Source: Barnesiella merdipullorum (lineage in GTDB: Bacteria > Bacteroidota > Bacteroidia > Bacteroidales > Barnesiellaceae). From it: a stretch of 64,000 nucleotides of DNA. Below the pieces are notes generated by a model. The model searched no databases, was not told the DNA's origin, and saw only the letters and a list, made by a program, of their open reading frames with translations. Shown one piece after another: positions 6,261-14,487 of this stretch (its first letter is position 1; each line of letters begins with the position of its first letter). The stretch is from the NCBI GenBank assembly GCA_019116365.1, contig DXBT01000007.1, positions 1-64,000 of the forward strand, in the 5' to 3' direction. The position numbers were made by a program, and so were the translations under genes.

Positions 6261-6268
6261 TAATTTTG
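6261..6268 (+). promoter_or_regulatory. -7 element upstream of the fucosidase gene
   Basis: TAATTTTG at 6261-6268, 78 bp upstream of the ATG, matches TAnnTTTG. Confidence 0.4.
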
Positions 6269-6345
6269 TATCGGCCGTGGGAAACATGATGCTCATACTG
6301 TGCCCCGGTCTTTTGTCACACATAAAAAACAAAAAACAGATACAC

Positions 6346-7641
6346 ATGAAGAGATGGTTTGTCCTGGCGGCCTGCCTCTGCCTGTTTGCCACAGGAGTGC
6401 CGGCGCAGAAGTATGTACCCGCACCCGAGAATCTCGAGAGTAGAAAAGAGTTTGCCGAGAGCCGCTTCGGAGTCTTCCTGCATTGGGGACTGTACAGTAT
6501 GTTTGCCCAGGGCGAATGGTATATGAACAACGACAGTGTCGATGCCCGCGAGTATGCCAAGGCAGCCAATGCCTTCTATCCGCACCGTTTCGATGCCCAG
6601 GCTTGGGTCTCGGCCATCAAGGCGGCCGGAGCCAAATACATCTGTTTCACGACCCGTCATCACGAGGGATTCTCCATGTGGGACACGCAATACTCCGATT
6701 ACAACATCATGAATACCCCCTATGGTCGCGATGTGGTGCGCCAGCTGGCCGACGAGTGTCACCGGCAGGGCATCAAGCTGCACCTGTACTACTCGCACAT
6801 CGACTGGACTCGCGAGGATTATCCTGCGGGACGAACGGGTAGGGGGACGAAACGATTGGACCGTGCCGACTGGCCGACCTATTACCGCTTCATGAACAAC
6901 CAGTTGACCGAGTTGCTTACCCGTTATGGCGAAATCGGAGCTATCTGGTTCGACGGTTGGTGGGATCACGATGTCGATACCGAGCCCTTCGATTGGGAGC
7001 TGGAAGAACAGTATAAACTCATTCACACCTTGCAGCCCGGATGTCTGGTGGGTAACAATCATCACCAGGTACCTTTCGAGGGAGAAGATATTCAAATCTT
7101 CGAGCGCGATGTTCCCGGCGAAAACAAGGCGGGGCTCTCGGGTCAGGATATCAGCGCTCTGCCGCTTGAAACTTGCCAGACCATGAACTACTCGTGGGGG
7201 TATCGGGTGACCGACCACTATTATAAATCGACCAAGGAGCTTATTCGGCTATTGGTGCGCACCTCGGGTAAAGGGGCTAACCTGCTGCTCAACGTCGGTC
7301 CGCAACCCGACGGTACGTTGCCCGAGATGGCTCTGGCCCGCTTGGCCGAGATGGGCAAGTGGCTCGACCGCTATGGCGAGTCGATTTATGCTACCACGGC
7401 CGGCGGCTGCAATCAGGGCGACAGCATCATTACCACCCGCAACGGCAACAGCCTCTATGTGCATCTGCTCGACACGGCCATCGACCGGGTGAGTATGCCC
7501 CTGCCGCAGAAGGTGAAACGGGTAGAGGTGCTGGGCGAAAATCGCCGCATGGACTATACCTATAAGAAAGGTCGTCTCGATTTTGCGGTCGATATCCCCG
7601 ACGACTGCATCGACTATGTGGTGAAAGTGACGCTTAAGTAA
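6346..7641 (+). CDS. Alpha-L-fucosidase, family GH29
   Basis: 431 residues with a Sec signal peptide (MKRWFVLAACLCLFATGVPA). The GH29 catalytic domain runs from about residue 35 to 350: RFGVFLHWGLYS at the start of the barrel, ICFTTRHHEGFSMWDT, and IWFDGWWDHD, whose Asp203 is the expected nucleophile. ANLLLNVGPQPDG closes the barrel, as in other GH29 enzymes. The last 70 residues form a short beta-sandwich tail. It should remove alpha-linked L-fucose from glycans in the periplasm or at the surface. It has its own promoter and terminator and is not linked to a SusCD pair. ATG 6346 is chosen because it begins the signal peptide. Confidence 0.92.
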   Translation: MKRWFVLAACLCLFATGVPAQKYVPAPENLESRKEFAESRFGVFLHWGLYSMFAQGEWYMNNDSVDAREYAKAANAFYPHRFDAQAWVSAIKAAGAKYICFTTRHHEGFSMWDTQYSDYNIMNTPYGRDVVRQLADECHRQGIKLHLYYSHIDWTREDYPAGRTGRGTKRLDRADWPTYYRFMNNQLTELLTRYGEIGAIWFDGWWDHDVDTEPFDWELEEQYKLIHTLQPGCLVGNNHHQVPFEGEDIQIFERDVPGENKAGLSGQDISALPLETCQTMNYSWGYRVTDHYYKSTKELIRLLVRTSGKGANLLLNVGPQPDGTLPEMALARLAEMGKWLDRYGESIYATTAGGCNQGDSIITTRNGNSLYVHLLDTAIDRVSMPLPQKVKRVEVLGENRRMDYTYKKGRLDFAVDIPDDCIDYVVKVTLK

Positions 7642-7664
7642 GCACTTGGCCAGATTAGATAAAA

Positions 7665-7713
7665 CGCAGGGCATCCATTCCTTGAACGGGATGGACGCCC
7701 TGCGACTGTTTTT
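7665..7713. terminator. Bidirectional terminator between fucosidase and cupin genes
   Basis: CGCAGGGCATCCATTCC (7665-7681) pairs with GGGATGGACGCCCTGCG (7688-7704) with one bulge pair. TTTTT follows on plus and a short A-run precedes it, serving both converging genes. Confidence 0.75.
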
Positions 7714-7728
7714 AGGGGAGGTAGCGCC

Positions 7729-8142
7729 TTATTTCCAAGTCGTAGCCTGCTCGGTAATTTCGGCATCGCCCATGGTACATTGTTCGAGGCTACCCTCTTT
7801 GGCCTGGATGCAGAGGTAGAGCATGCTCGTGTTTGAGGTGCAGCGCAACGAGCGGTTGCAGTGGGTGGCTACACGCACGATAGAGCCCTCGGCAATGGGG
7901 AAGGCCGTGTCGTTGACCTGGAAGTCGCCCGAGCCCCGCAAAATCAAATAGACCTCTTCGTTCTCCTTGTGGCTGTGAAAGAAGGGGACAGCTTCGCCCG
8001 GCTTCAAGGTGCCGAACGAGATTTCGCAACTGGTGGTCCCTACACAATCTTTGATAAACTGTTTGCCGGCAAAAGCGCTCAAATCGCCTACTGTGGCATA
8101 GGTGAATTTTTCGCCCTCATTGATTTTACGAATAGCTTCCAT
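7729..8142 (-). CDS. Small cupin-domain protein
   Basis: 137 residues, no signal peptide, so cytoplasmic. A single cupin barrel: motif 1 is FFHSHKENEEVYLILRGSG (two His and a Glu as metal ligands, about residues 55-75) and motif 2 begins about PIAEGSIVRVATHCNRSLR, where the usual His is present in ATHC. Cupins of this size bind a metal and a small molecule; some are isomerases or dioxygenases, others only sensors. No substrate can be assigned. It is divergent from an HxlR-type regulator gene, a common arrangement in which the regulator controls its neighbour. Confidence 0.8.
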   Translation of the reverse strand: MEAIRKINEGEKFTYATVGDLSAFAGKQFIKDCVGTTSCEISFGTLKPGEAVPFFHSHKENEEVYLILRGSGDFQVNDTAFPIAEGSIVRVATHCNRSLRCTSNTSMLYLCIQAKEGSLEQCTMGDAEITEQATTWK

Positions 8143-8169
8143 TTCCTTATCGATTAAATTTGTTTATAG

Positions 8170-8200
8170 TTGGTTACTAAAAATAACTTCATTATTTTTG
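8170..8200 (+). promoter_or_regulatory. Promoter of hxlR-type gene with overlapping operator
   Basis: TTG (8170-8172), 20 bp, TATTTTTG (8193-8200). The spacer contains GTTACTAAAAATAAC (8173-8187), an imperfect palindrome placed exactly where a repressor would block RNA polymerase. Confidence 0.45.
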
Positions 8201-8258
8201 TAGTGCGAAGATGGTACTTTCGGCCGTTCCTTGCAAGAAGGCACAGCGGCATAGGTAA

Positions 8259-8274
8259 GTTACACCGAGGTAAC
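8259..8274. promoter_or_regulatory. Second operator-like palindrome, GTTAC-N6-GTAAC
   Basis: GTTACACCGAGGTAAC shares the GTTAC half-site with 8173-8187, and both lie between the two divergent genes. Probably bound by the HxlR-type protein encoded next to it. Confidence 0.4.
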
Positions 8275-8313
8275 GAATACAGAAAATCAGAAGCATAGAA
8301 AGTGTTAAATAAG

Positions 8314-8676
8314 ATGAAAACTTTTCTTCACACCGGCGTTTGTCCCGTGCGGGACATTTTGAGCCGACTGGGCAGCAAATGGTCGGTACTGGTACTCGAG
8401 ACCCTTCACGAGAACGGTACCATGCGGTTCAACGACATACAGCGCTCGCTGGGCGACATCTCGCAGCGTATGCTCACCGTTACGTTGCGGGCACTCGAAG
8501 AAGACGGCATGCTCACCCGCCGGGTCTATGCCGAGATTCCACCACGGGTCGAATATACCCTCACCGAGCGAGGCGAAAGTTTTATGCCGGTACTGAGCGA
8601 GGTGGTGCGATGGGCTTTTGAACATGCCAACGATATATTGGCTTCGCGGGCCGAACAGCAGGCTGCACAGCAATAA
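8314..8676 (+). CDS. HxlR-family transcriptional regulator
   Basis: 120 residues. The winged-helix HxlR fold is clear: CPVRDILSRLGSKWSVLVLETL (the conserved N-terminal Cys plus the KW motif), MRFNDIQRSLGDISQRMLT as recognition-helix region, LRALEEDGMLTRRVYAEIPPRVEYTLTERG as wing. HxlR proteins usually sense oxidative, electrophile or aldehyde stress through the N-terminal cysteine and act as dimers. ATG 8314 is preferred over GTG 8302, which adds only four residues. It is divergent from the cupin gene across an intergenic region with two GTTAC palindromes, so autoregulation and control of the cupin gene are likely. Confidence 0.88.
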   Translation: MKTFLHTGVCPVRDILSRLGSKWSVLVLETLHENGTMRFNDIQRSLGDISQRMLTVTLRALEEDGMLTRRVYAEIPPRVEYTLTERGESFMPVLSEVVRWAFEHANDILASRAEQQAAQQ

Positions 8677-8817
8677 ACGCCGTTTGTTGCCATTATCTCT
8701 TGGAATAGAACGGGGTGATATTTTTTGAAATATTTTTGATAAACCCAGGTTACCGAAATGTAACAGATGTTATGCATCCATTCACACGTCTGTCACACAT
8801 TCGTAGTCCCATACCGA

Positions 8818-8825
8818 TACCTTTG
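8818..8825 (+). promoter_or_regulatory. -7 element upstream of the TonB-dependent receptor gene
   Basis: TACCTTTG at 8818-8825, 27 bp before the ATG. The -33 region is poorly conserved, as is common for regulated promoters in this phylum. Confidence 0.4.
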
Positions 8826-8852
8826 CCCTCGAAAGAAAAAAGGTAAGAAAGT

Positions 8853-11699
8853 ATGGGTAAGAACAGATTATTAGCGATTGTTTTAGGTTTTATTTTTCTA
8901 ATTCGAGCTTTTGGCGCGTTGGCTGCAGCCACCGGGTCGATTACAGGAACCGTAAAGGATAAGAAAAGTGGCGAGTCTATCATTGGAGCTACCATCCAGG
9001 TCGAGGGAACCTCGATTGCCACAGCTACCGATATCGACGGAAATTTTGTTTTGAAGAATCTGCCTGTCGGCAAGCAAGTGATTGTTTGCCGCTATCTGTC
9101 GTATAAGACAATGCAGATACCGGTAACCGCCGAGGCCGGCGAGAATGTCGCTCCCCTCGATATCGAAATGGAAGAGGATGGGGTCGCCTTGCAAGAGGTG
9201 GTGGTCTCGACCTATCGCCGCAACGACACCGAGATGTCGCTCATCGAGGGGATGAAGGCACAGGTGCAGGTGGCAAGCGGTATCTCGTCGCAGCAGATAG
9301 CCAAGACCCTCGACCGCGATGCCTCGGAGGTGGTGAAGCGGGTACCGGGTATCTCGATACTCGACGACCGCTTTGTCGTGGTGCGTGGTTTGGCCCAACG
9401 ATATAATAATGTATGGATCAACGGCAATACGGCCCCCAGTTTGGAGTCGGACAGCCGGGTGTTCTCGTTCGACATGTTGCCCAGTTCGCAAATTGAGAAC
9501 ATGATTATCTACAAGTCACCGGCTTCCGAGATACCGGCCGACTTTGCCGGCGGTTTCATTCGCATCACCACCAAGAGTCTGCCGTTGCGCAACTCGGTTC
9601 AGGTGAACTATACGACCGGCTTCAACACCAATACGCAGTTTACCGATACCCGTCTCAACCCCGGCAGCTCGACCGATTGGCTGGGATTCGATGTGAACAA
9701 ACGGCTGCTCTCGAGCAGCATGCCTTCGCACATGGATATCGCCGGCAGTAACCCCGACGAGGTGACCCGGCTGACCCGTTCGTTCAACTCGGACTGGAGG
9801 GTGAAGAGTTTTATTCCCATGCCCGACCAGCGTCTCTCGCTCTCGGTCAACCGTCGGTTCGATACCGAGGGGGGTACCGAGATAGGCATGACCACCTTTA
9901 TTAATTACAGCAATACCTATAAAACGATACAGGATATCGTGAATGCCCGCTTCGGCGTCTATTCGTCGGAGGCCGACAAGCCCGTGTATCTCGACGACTA
10001 TATCGACAACCAGTACTCCAACGATGTGCGGGTAGGTGCCATGCACAACTGGTCGTTTGTCTTCAGCGACCGCAACAAACTGGAGTTCCGCAACCTCTTC
10101 AACATGTTGGGCAAGAACCGCCTCACCGAGCGTACCGGCGAGCGCAACATAAGCAGCCCCTTCTATCGCGAGGAGACCGAGATGTTGTATCAGTCGCGCC
10201 TCACCTATCTGGGGCAGCTGGCCGGTAACCATTTTCTCGACGAGCACAAGGTGCACTCCCTGTCGTGGAATGTAGGATACAGCTATGCCTACAAGACCGA
10301 GCCCGATCGCCGTATCATTGTCAACCAGGCCGGTATGAGCGAGGGTACCGATGTGTCGCAGCTGAAGGTAGGCAACGAGGAGATATCGCGTTACTTCCAG
10401 TCGCTCAGCGACCACCTCTTCTCGGGTAGTGTCGATTACAAGGGAGCCGTCGATTTGGGTAACATTCACTCGACCGTCAAGGGCGGGTTGATGAGTGAAT
10501 ACCGCACCCGCAGCTATACACCCCGCGAGTTTGTCTATCGCTACGACAATCTCTCGGTCGAGGAGCGCCAGGAGTATCTCTATCTGCCCTACCAGGAGAT
10601 GATGAGCGACGAGTGGTTGAGTGCCGATAAAGTCTATATCGACGAGATAACTCAGAAGACCAACGCCTACGATGCTACCAACCTGTATGGTGCCGGCTAC
10701 GGTGCCATCGAGTTGCCTTTGGGCCGGTTCAATGTCTATGCCGGGTTGCGGCTCGAGTACAACAAGCTTCGTCTCACCCGCGACAAGTCGATGTCGGCGT
10801 CACAGACCTTGCTCACCAGTCGCGACTATGTCGATCTCGATCTGTTGCCCTCGGTCAATGCAACCTACAACTTCAACGAGAAGCATCTGTTGCGGCTTGC
10901 CTATGGCCGTTCGCTCAACCGGGCCGAGTTTCGCGAGGTGTCGCCGGCCGTCTATTACGACTTCGACCTCTTCAACGAGATTGGAGGTAACGAAGATTTG
11001 AAGACCTGTAAGATCGACAACCTCGACTTCCGCTATGAGTTCTATCCCGAGCGGGGCGAGATGGTGAGCGTGGGACTCTTCTACAAACACTTCGAGAATC
11101 CCATCGAGTGGACCTTCATCGATATGGGCGGTACCCTGCGGTACAACTACGAGAATGCTCTTTCGGCCCAAAGCCTGGGTGCCGAGATAGAGATACGCAA
11201 GAGTCTCGACTTTGTGGGAATGCGAGGGTTCAGCCTCTTGTTCAACGCCACGCTCATCAAGAGCAATGTGCGGTTCGACGAGTCGGGCATCATCAAGACC
11301 GAAGATCGTCCCATGCAGGGACAGTCGCCCTACATCATCAATGCCGGGCTCTATTACCAGAACGAGAAGTGGGGTCTCATGTCGTCGCTGCTCTACAACC
11401 GGTTGGGCAAACGCATCATCGGTATAGGCAAGTCAAACAGTACGACCCACGACGTGAGCGTGAATATCCCCGATACCTATGAGATGCCTCGCAACAGCCT
11501 CGACTTCACCATCTCCAAGAAGTTGGGCAAGATCATCGAGCTGAAAGCCGGTGTAAAGGATATCCTGGCCGAGAAGGTGGTCTATAAGCAATTCCCGCAG
11601 TTCCACGATGCCGCCGGCCAGCTGCAGGAGCGCGAGCAGGTAACCAAGTCGTATCGACCCGGGCGTGCGGTGAGTGTGGGAGTTACATTTAATTTCTGA
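8853..11699 (+). CDS. TonB-dependent outer-membrane receptor
   Basis: 948 residues. Signal peptide to about residue 25; carboxypeptidase-regulatory-like beta-sandwich about 28-110 (GSITGTVKDKKSGESIIGAT); plug domain about 125-240, including VPGISILDDRFVVVRGL and IPADFAGGFIRITTK; then a 22-strand barrel ending in the C-terminal aromatic VSVGVTFNF. It is shorter than SusC proteins and lacks a SusD neighbour. Its partner, 42 bp downstream, is a beta-helix lipoprotein. The substrate is unknown; a metal complex, phosphate ester or peptide is as likely as a glycan. The two genes share the promoter near 8818 and the terminator at 13232-13279. Confidence 0.9.
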   Translation: MGKNRLLAIVLGFIFLIRAFGALAAATGSITGTVKDKKSGESIIGATIQVEGTSIATATDIDGNFVLKNLPVGKQVIVCRYLSYKTMQIPVTAEAGENVAPLDIEMEEDGVALQEVVVSTYRRNDTEMSLIEGMKAQVQVASGISSQQIAKTLDRDASEVVKRVPGISILDDRFVVVRGLAQRYNNVWINGNTAPSLESDSRVFSFDMLPSSQIENMIIYKSPASEIPADFAGGFIRITTKSLPLRNSVQVNYTTGFNTNTQFTDTRLNPGSSTDWLGFDVNKRLLSSSMPSHMDIAGSNPDEVTRLTRSFNSDWRVKSFIPMPDQRLSLSVNRRFDTEGGTEIGMTTFINYSNTYKTIQDIVNARFGVYSSEADKPVYLDDYIDNQYSNDVRVGAMHNWSFVFSDRNKLEFRNLFNMLGKNRLTERTGERNISSPFYREETEMLYQSRLTYLGQLAGNHFLDEHKVHSLSWNVGYSYAYKTEPDRRIIVNQAGMSEGTDVSQLKVGNEEISRYFQSLSDHLFSGSVDYKGAVDLGNIHSTVKGGLMSEYRTRSYTPREFVYRYDNLSVEERQEYLYLPYQEMMSDEWLSADKVYIDEITQKTNAYDATNLYGAGYGAIELPLGRFNVYAGLRLEYNKLRLTRDKSMSASQTLLTSRDYVDLDLLPSVNATYNFNEKHLLRLAYGRSLNRAEFREVSPAVYYDFDLFNEIGGNEDLKTCKIDNLDFRYEFYPERGEMVSVGLFYKHFENPIEWTFIDMGGTLRYNYENALSAQSLGAEIEIRKSLDFVGMRGFSLLFNATLIKSNVRFDESGIIKTEDRPMQGQSPYIINAGLYYQNEKWGLMSSLLYNRLGKRIIGIGKSNSTTHDVSVNIPDTYEMPRNSLDFTISKKLGKIIELKAGVKDILAEKVVYKQFPQFHDAAGQLQEREQVTKSYRPGRAVSVGVTFNF

Positions 11700-11741
11700 T
11701 TACAATCCTTTTCTATAATACTAACTAAAAAGAAAGTCAAA

Positions 11742-13184
11742 ATGAAAAAACTATTCAAAACGATTGCCTTCGTATGTTTGGCAGCCATGACTGTAGTAAG
11801 TTGCGACGAGAGTAATAACGACGAACCCACTCCTGGCGGAACAAGCTATGACTTGGGCGACGGCTCTGATGCTTATGAGATTTCACAAGACATGACTTTG
11901 ACCTATCCCAATACCTACAACCTGCGTGGTTTTGTTTATGTAACCAACGGGGCTACGCTCACCATCGAGCCGGGTGTGGTAATCAAGGGAGAGAAAGAGT
12001 CTAAGGCTACGCTGATTGTAGAGCGTGGTGGCAAACTGATTGCCGAGGGTACGAAAGAACGCCCGATTGTCTTCACGTCGGCCCAGGCTCCGGGCAGCCG
12101 CAAACCCGGTGACTGGGGCGGTATCATCCTCTTGGGTAATGCCAAGAACAACAAGGGCGAGCAGACCATCGAGGGTGGTGTGCGCAGTAAACACGGCGGT
12201 AACGACGATGCCGACAACTCGGGTATCTTGAAATATGTGCGTTGCGAGTTTGCCGGTATCGAGTATTCGGTCGATAACGAAATCAATGCCATCACCTTCG
12301 GGTCGGTTGGTAGTGGAACGACGGTCGATTATGTACAGGTTTCCTACTCGGGCGACGACTCTTACGAGTGGTTTGGCGGTGCCGTGAACTGCAAGCACTT
12401 GGTAGCCCTGGGTACTTGGGACGACGACTTCGATACCGACAACGGTTTCTCGGGTAAATTGCAGTTCCTTGCTGCCGTGCGCGACCCGAAGATTGGCGAT
12501 AAATCGGCCTCCAACGGTTTTGAATCGGACAACTGTAGCGATGCCGCCACCATCGAGCCCTACACCTCGTGTGTATTCTCCAACGTGTCGATGTTCGGTC
12601 CGGTAGTCGATCCGGCCAACTACACCGATGAGGCTGGCGTGAACGGTAGCAATACCGATGCTCACTTCCAGGCTGCCATGCACCTGCGTCGTAACACTCA
12701 GTTGCGGGTATTCAACTCGGTATTTGCCGGCTTCCCTCTTGGCCTCATTATCGAGAACGACAAGAACTCGACGACTCAGGCATTTGCCACGGCCGGGAAA
12801 CTGGTGGTCGAGAACTGTCTCTTTGCCGGTATGGTCAAGAATTTCCAAGATGCTCAATACTGGGAGAACAACACGCCCTATAGCCCCACCGACAATGGCG
12901 CTTTTGCCGACAGCTACTTCAATCGGGCCGATGGCAAGAACCACGCTTATGCCGCCATTGCCGACCTCAAGTTGCAGGGCAATCCCCAAAACCTTACCGA
13001 TTTCTGCCTGATTCCTTCGCAAGACAGCCCGCTGGTAAGTCAGGCTGCCGACTGGAGCAACCCGCTGGTAGCTTCGGGCTTTGAGCAGGTATCCTACATC
13101 GGGGCCTTCTCGCCCAGCGAAACCGCTTCCAACAACTGGATGACCGGCTGGACCAACATGGATCCCCAGAACACGGTCTATTAA
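11742..13184 (+). CDS. Right-handed beta-helix surface lipoprotein
   Basis: 480 residues. Lipobox MTVVSC with the modified cysteine at about residue 21, followed by an acidic, proline-containing linker (DESNNDEPTPGG). The body shows repeated short strands: TLTIEPGVVIKGEKES, LIVERGGKLIAEGT, RPIVFTSAQAPGSRKPGDWGGI, ILKYVRCEFAGIEYS. These are typical of a parallel beta-helix with turns at Gly/Asn. It probably sits on the outer membrane facing out, working with the preceding TonB-dependent receptor in binding or processing its ligand. No catalytic residues can be named. Co-transcribed with the receptor; the strong terminator follows 47 bp after the stop. Confidence 0.7.
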   Translation: MKKLFKTIAFVCLAAMTVVSCDESNNDEPTPGGTSYDLGDGSDAYEISQDMTLTYPNTYNLRGFVYVTNGATLTIEPGVVIKGEKESKATLIVERGGKLIAEGTKERPIVFTSAQAPGSRKPGDWGGIILLGNAKNNKGEQTIEGGVRSKHGGNDDADNSGILKYVRCEFAGIEYSVDNEINAITFGSVGSGTTVDYVQVSYSGDDSYEWFGGAVNCKHLVALGTWDDDFDTDNGFSGKLQFLAAVRDPKIGDKSASNGFESDNCSDAATIEPYTSCVFSNVSMFGPVVDPANYTDEAGVNGSNTDAHFQAAMHLRRNTQLRVFNSVFAGFPLGLIIENDKNSTTQAFATAGKLVVENCLFAGMVKNFQDAQYWENNTPYSPTDNGAFADSYFNRADGKNHAYAAIADLKLQGNPQNLTDFCLIPSQDSPLVSQAADWSNPLVASGFEQVSYIGAFSPSETASNNWMTGWTNMDPQNTVY

Positions 13185-13231
13185 TGGGTGTCAATCTTGA
13201 TTAATCTGATATAATCTAATACAATAACAAG

Positions 13232-13279
13232 GGTGAGGATATTCGCCCCCAGCAGGGGGAATATCCTCACCTCTTTTTT
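13232..13279 (+). terminator. Strong Rho-independent terminator
   Basis: GGTGAGGATATTC (13232-13244) with GAATATCCTCACC (13259-13271), inner CCCCC/GGGGG, then TCTTTTTTC. Confidence 0.85.
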
Positions 13280-13318
13280 CATATCAATTAATCGAGTGTG
13301 AAATTGCCCGTCAGGGTT

Positions 13319-14110
13319 TCACATCTCGGGTTCGGCCTCGTAGAGTTTCACGCCCATTTTTTTGATTTGAGATTTTACGTCGGTGGGCATGTTGTTGTCG
13401 GTTACAATCGCTCTCAACTGGGCGACAGAGGCGATAAAGGCAAAACTTTTCTTGTTTACTTTCGACGAGTCGAATACGGCAATTGTCTCCTTGGCCATGG
13501 TAATCATGGTTTGGTTGATGTTGGCCTCTTCGATGTTGGGGGTGGAGACCCCGCGTTCCAGGTTGAAACTATCGACTCCCAGGAAAAGTTTGTCGCAGTA
13601 GAATATCTTGAGGGTGTTTTCGGCAATAGGTCCCACGGTCGAGAGGCTCGAGTCTCTAAGGTGACCGCCCAACAGAATCACGTTGAATCGCTTGTATTTG
13701 CTCAACTCGATGGCAATATCGATGGCATTGGTGATAATCGTGAGATGTTTGAAGGCGTGCAGATTCTTGGCAATCTCCATGGTTGTGCTGCCCGAGTCGA
13801 GAATGATGGTCTCGTTTTCGTGAATGAGGGTGGCAGCCAATCGACCGATACCCCGTTTCTCGCGATAGTGAAAGCGCTTTTTCTCGGTAGTAGCCTGCTC
13901 TTCGACAATGTTGAGCTTGGGCAGTCGTATGGCCCCGCCTCTCACCCGTATGAGCAGATTGCGATTTTCGAGTTCCTCCAGATCTTTTCGGATGGTAACT
14001 TCCGAGATGTTGAACGTCTGGCTGAGTGAGGAGACCAGAATCTTGGGGCTGTTCTTCAATAACTGTAATATATGGGCTCGCCGTTCTTTTGCCGAATAGT
14101 ATGTTTCCAT
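13319..14110 (-). CDS. DeoR/GlpR-family sugar-phosphate-responsive repressor
   Basis: 263 residues. N-terminal helix-turn-helix about residues 5-58 with the DeoR signature (ISEVTIRKDLEELENRNLL, then IRVRGGAIR). C-terminal DeoR sensor domain (ISOCOT fold) about 75-235 with the effector loop LDSGSTTMEIAKNL, ITNAIDIA and GGHLRDSSLSTVG. These proteins usually release DNA when they bind a phosphorylated sugar from the pathway they control. It is transcribed away from agaS, gatZ, pfkB and gatY, so AgaR-like control of that operon by a galactosamine- or tagatose-phosphate is the obvious role. TTTCG-type palindromes in the shared intergenic region are likely operators. Confidence 0.88.
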   Translation of the reverse strand: METYYSAKERRAHILQLLKNSPKILVSSLSQTFNISEVTIRKDLEELENRNLLIRVRGGAIRLPKLNIVEEQATTEKKRFHYREKRGIGRLAATLIHENETIILDSGSTTMEIAKNLHAFKHLTIITNAIDIAIELSKYKRFNVILLGGHLRDSSLSTVGPIAENTLKIFYCDKLFLGVDSFNLERGVSTPNIEEANINQTMITMAKETIAVFDSSKVNKKSFAFIASVAQLRAIVTDNNMPTDVKSQIKKMGVKLYEAEPEM

Positions 14111-14487
14111 GTAGAGTGATATTACGATAAGGTTATTGTATAAATGAGGTTTCGAATCGAAACTCCTGCGGTTTTTTTGTTTTTGATATCATTATGATTA
14201 AGACCTTACTAAGGTAGCTATTTTTTTATAATATGCCATAATTTAATATTTATTATATCGCCAAATCGACGTAATATAACTTAAATTAACCATCGAAATA
14301 TTTCGAAATATTATTATTGCATTATAAAATATTCATAATCAGTATATTATTAAATAATATAAGAGGTAAGCAAATATTATAGATAAAAATATTACGAAAC
14401 GAAAGCATTTGATTACTATATTTGTGATAGAGAAATAGGACAAGAAGAGATAATAGGAATTCTCAAATTATTTTAATACAGCGTTTT
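14111..14487 (+). promoter_or_regulatory. AT-rich divergent control region with operator-like palindromes and the agaS promoter
   Basis: No gene. It contains GTTTCGAATCGAAAC (14149-14163), CGAAATATTTCG (14294-14305) and a further CGAAACGAAAG (14396-14406), all built from the TTTCG/CGAAA half-site typical of DeoR-family operators. TATATTTG at 14417-14424 fits a -7 element for the plus-strand operon; no clear -33 box precedes it, which suits an activated or repressed promoter. The remainder is AT-rich with no further structure that I can support. Confidence 0.5.
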
